The position numbers were made by a program, and so were the translations under genes. From assembly GCF_001577265.1 (NCBI RefSeq), contig NZ_CP014517.1, positions 2,950,501 to 3,014,500 on the forward strand: a DNA stretch of 64,000 bases, read 5' to 3'. Positions within the stretch are counted from its first letter, which is position 1. Every line of letters begins with the position of its first letter. The DNA is from Variovorax sp. PAMC 28711. GTDB lineage: Bacteria; Pseudomonadota; Gammaproteobacteria; Burkholderiales; Burkholderiaceae_C. The notes under the pieces were generated by a model, which saw only the letters and a program-made list of their open reading frames with translations, was not told the origin of the DNA and ran no database searches. Shown here piece after piece: positions 61,830 through 64,000 of the stretch.

Positions 61830-62804
61830 TCAGTCCACCTTCGCGCCGGTGGCCTTCACGACCTTTTCGTACTTGCCGAGTTCGCTCTTCATGAACGCAG
61901 CGAACTGCTCCGGCGTGCTCGACACGGGTTCGGCCAGCAGCGTGGCGAAGCGCGTCTTCGTCTCGGGCGAATTGAGCGCCGCGACAAAGGCCTGGTTCAG
62001 TTTCACGACCACGTCGTGCGGCGTGCCGGCCGGCGCGACCAGTCCCCACCAGGTGTCGATCGAGAAACCCTTGAGCGTGTCCGAGACCGGCGGCACATCG
62101 GGCAGCGATGCACTGCGCTTCAACGTCGTCACCGCGATCGCCTTCAGCTTGCCGGCCCGGATGTTGGGCGCGGCCGTCGCGAGGTTGTCGAAGTTGAAAT
62201 CGACCTGGCCCGAGAGCAGCGCCAACTGCGCGGGATTGCCCCCGTTGTATGGAATGTGCACCGCGAAGATGCCCGCTTCCTTCTTGAACAGCTCGCCGGC
62301 GAGGTGGCCGGCGCTGCCGTTGCCGCCGCTGCCGTAGTTGAGCTTGGCGGGATTGGCCTTCGCGTAGCGGATGAGGTCGGCCACGGTGTCGATCTTCAGG
62401 CGCTGCGCCGTCTCGGCGTTCATCACCAGCACATTCGGCACGCTCACCATCTGCGTGATGGGCGCGAAGTCGGTCGCCGCGTTGAACGGCATCTTGCTGT
62501 AGAGCCACGGGTTGACCGCGTTCGTCGCCGTGGCCGCGATGCCGATCGTGAGGCCGTCGGGCGCCGCCCTGGCCACGGCGTCGGCGCCAATGTTGCCGCC
62601 AGCGCCCGGCTTGTTGTCGATGATGACCGTGCCCAGCGAATCCTTCACGCGTTCGGCCAGAACGCGCGCGGTGACGTCGATGGGGCCGCCGGCCGCATAG
62701 GGCACGACGAGGCGGATGGGCCGGCCGGCCGGCTGCGCTTGCGCCATCGGGGAGGCGGCGAGTGCGCCGAGCGCGATCCAGGTGGCGAGGGTGCGTCTTT
62801 TCAT
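61830..62804 (-). CDS. Bug family tripartite tricarboxylate transporter receptor
   Basis: 324 residues with a signal peptide (cleavage near AQAQP, residue 24). RPIRLVVPYAAGGPIDVTAR, IIDNKPGAGGNIGADAV and HIPYNGGN are typical. No tctA or tctB gene is next to it. The ATG overlaps the stop of the reductase gene by four bases. Orphan Bug receptors of this kind are abundant in Comamonadaceae; the ligand is unknown. Confidence 0.93.
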   Translation of the reverse strand: MKRRTLATWIALGALAASPMAQAQPAGRPIRLVVPYAAGGPIDVTARVLAERVKDSLGTVIIDNKPGAGGNIGADAVARAAPDGLTIGIAATATNAVNPWLYSKMPFNAATDFAPITQMVSVPNVLVMNAETAQRLKIDTVADLIRYAKANPAKLNYGSGGNGSAGHLAGELFKKEAGIFAVHIPYNGGNPAQLALLSGQVDFNFDNLATAAPNIRAGKLKAIAVTTLKRSASLPDVPPVSDTLKGFSIDTWWGLVAPAGTPHDVVVKLNQAFVAALNSPETKTRFATLLAEPVSSTPEQFAAFMKSELGKYEKVVKATGAKVD

Positions 62805-63865
62805 GGCTGGGCCTTGTCTGCTTCGGTGGTGAACGCGTCCGCGAAGAATTCCTCTTCCGGAAGACCGGCTTCGGCCATGTAATCGCGCTTGGCGGAATCG
62901 ACCACGATCGGCGCACCGCAGGCGTAGACCTGGTAGCCGGAGAGGTCGGGAAAATCTTCGAGCACGGCGCGGTGGACGAAGCCGGTGCGGCCTGTCCAGT
63001 TGTCTTCAGGCACCGCGTTGGAGACCACCGGCACATAGCGCAGGTTGGGCAGCTCCGCCTGGTGTTCGCGGACCCAATCGTCCATGTACAGGTCTTCCGG
63101 CCGGCGGCCGCCCCAATACAGCGTGGCGGGCCGGTCGATGGCCTTGAACTTCATGTGTTCCAGCAGCGCCTTGATCGGCGCGAAGCCGGTGCCGGAAGCC
63201 AGCAGCACGATCGGCTTGTCCGAATCCTCGCGCAGGAAGAAGCTGCCGTAAGGCCCTTCGATGCGGAGGATTTCCTTTTCCTTCATCGCGCCGAACACGT
63301 GGTCGGTGAACTTGCCGCCGGGCAGGTGGCGAATGTGCAGCTCGATGCCGGTGCCGGGTTCGCCCAGCGTGTGCGGCGCGTTCGCCATTGAGTAACTGCG
63401 TCGCGCGCCGTCGCGCAGGATGAACTCGACGTACTGGCCCGCGTGGAACTGCAGCGGTTCGCCCGCAGGCAATTGCAGGCGCAGCATCACGACGTCGTGC
63501 GACTTTTTGACCAGCGCCGCGACCCGCGCCGGCATCTTGCGGATCGGGTAGGCGTTGGCCTCGGTGACCTGGCGCGACTCGAGTACCACGTCGCTTTGCG
63601 CGAAGGCGCAGCAGGTCAGCACGAGCCCGGCGAGTCGTTCCTCGGCGCTCAGCGCCTTGCTCTGGTGCGGGCCGAGCGTCACCTCGCCCGAGAGCTTGCG
63701 GCATTTGCACGAGCCGCAGGCGCCGTCCTTGCAGCCGTAGGGCAGGCCGATGCCCTGTCGGATGCCGGCAGCCAGGATGGTTTCGTCGGCGTGGACGGCG
63801 AAGCGTCGCCCGCTCGGTTCGACCGTGATGGAAAAGCCCGCTTCGTGCGGCGCGGCGCTGGTCAT
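62801..63865 (-). CDS. Ferredoxin-type NAD(P)H reductase (AscD-like)
   Basis: 354 residues. An N-terminal plant-type 2Fe-2S domain (Cys45, Cys50, Cys53 and Cys85 or 86), then an FAD domain with RSYSMANAP and an NAD-binding domain with LASGTGFAPIKALLEHM. Similar proteins are named CDP-6-deoxy-delta-3,4-glucoseen reductase, but no deoxysugar genes are present, so it may serve as an electron-transfer partner of another oxygenase. The ATG giving MTSAAPHEAG was chosen over extensions upstream. Confidence 0.88.
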   Translation of the reverse strand: MTSAAPHEAGFSITVEPSGRRFAVHADETILAAGIRQGIGLPYGCKDGACGSCKCRKLSGEVTLGPHQSKALSAEERLAGLVLTCCAFAQSDVVLESRQVTEANAYPIRKMPARVAALVKKSHDVVMLRLQLPAGEPLQFHAGQYVEFILRDGARRSYSMANAPHTLGEPGTGIELHIRHLPGGKFTDHVFGAMKEKEILRIEGPYGSFFLREDSDKPIVLLASGTGFAPIKALLEHMKFKAIDRPATLYWGGRRPEDLYMDDWVREHQAELPNLRYVPVVSNAVPEDNWTGRTGFVHRAVLEDFPDLSGYQVYACGAPIVVDSAKRDYMAEAGLPEEEFFADAFTTEADKAQP

Positions 63866-63902
63866 GGGTATTCTTGGGTGAATCGCTAAAGGGAACCGGA
63901 TT

Positions 63903-64000
63903 TTGCCTTCAATCAACAGCCCCATCGGTGCAAGGCCTGCACGCTTTCGCCGCCCGCGGGTGCTCATCGTCGGCTGCGGCGACGTGGGGATGCGCGCCGC
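63903..64000 (+). CDS. Rossmann-fold oxidoreductase, 5' end only
   Basis: About 32 codons are visible before the window ends. RVLIVGCGDVGMRAA is a dinucleotide-binding loop, as in SDR/epimerase-type YeeZ proteins. A TTG at 63903 with GGGAA upstream is the probable start, but a downstream start cannot be excluded. Divergent from the AscD-like reductase gene over 37 bases. Confidence 0.5.
   Translation, partial: MPSINSPIGARPARFRRPRVLIVGCGDVGMRA

Overview
This 64 kb window is chromosomal DNA of high GC content, densely coding, with GTG and TTG starts and TGA stops used often. The gene set points to a betaproteobacterium of the Comamonadaceae, probably Variovorax or a close relative: two Bug-type (TctC) solute receptors, a tripartite tricarboxylate transporter, a liv ABC operon, the pair of an AscD-like reductase and a Bug protein, and the ftsK-lolA-rarA, lolC-lolD, recJ-rpfE and ileS-lspA neighbourhoods. 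I infer this from family content and order, not from a database search. I see no tRNA, rRNA, phage, transposase or CRISPR array. No stretch longer than about 240 bases lacks a gene.

Layout. 1-2945 (minus): urease structural genes ureA-ureJ-ureB-ureC, with ureC cut by the window edge. 3048-7657 (plus): a divergent two-component system. Its kinase carries an NCS1 nucleobase-transporter domain in front of the kinase core, and its regulator is of the LuxR type. The roughly 100 bp between the two units holds what look like two back-to-back sigma-54 promoters and an NtrC-like dyad. 7698-9194: an exported barrel-like protein and a TylF-like methyltransferase. 9191-11880 (minus): recJ and an rpfE-like gene. 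11916-15172 (plus): lolC-lolD and a D-serine dehydratase-like enzyme. 15177-20122 (minus): a membrane-anchored serine protease, MoxR ATPase, DUF58 and BatA-like VWA protein, then an SDR. A repeat element sits between moxR and the DUF58 gene, flanked by a 19 bp duplication.

20223-24749 (plus): tatD, a Lys/Ala-rich exported protein, a family 6 DNA glycosylase, a spermidine synthase-like protein and an orphan GspE/PilB ATPase. 24950-32885 (plus): tctB-tctA, a Bug receptor, a gamma-glutamyltransferase, an EamA transporter, an SDR, a quinone oxidoreductase and a lone receiver domain. 32872-41059: a LysR regulator divergent from a bile-acid:Na+ symporter-family gene, then Na/Pi cotransporter, lspA, ileS and ribF (minus). 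41237-47913: an HNH nuclease, a lipoprotein hydrolase, a pair of acyl-CoA dehydrogenases behind a palindromic operator-like site, purN, a DUF1653 gene and an RsmB-family methyltransferase.

48045-56216: fatty acid desaturase, rpmB-rpmG, trxB, a Crp/Fnr regulator, ftsK, lolA and rarA. 56454-60087: livHMGF behind a candidate sigma-54 promoter and without a binding-protein gene. 60097-63865 (minus): ferredoxin-type reductase, Bug receptor, a small membrane protein and a PrsW-family protease. The first bases of a Rossmann-fold oxidoreductase gene close the window.

The strongest leads are the urease/NCS1-kinase locus with its double sigma-54 architecture, and the repeat insertion that appears to have split a formerly overlapping moxR-DUF58 gene pair while preserving both reading frames.
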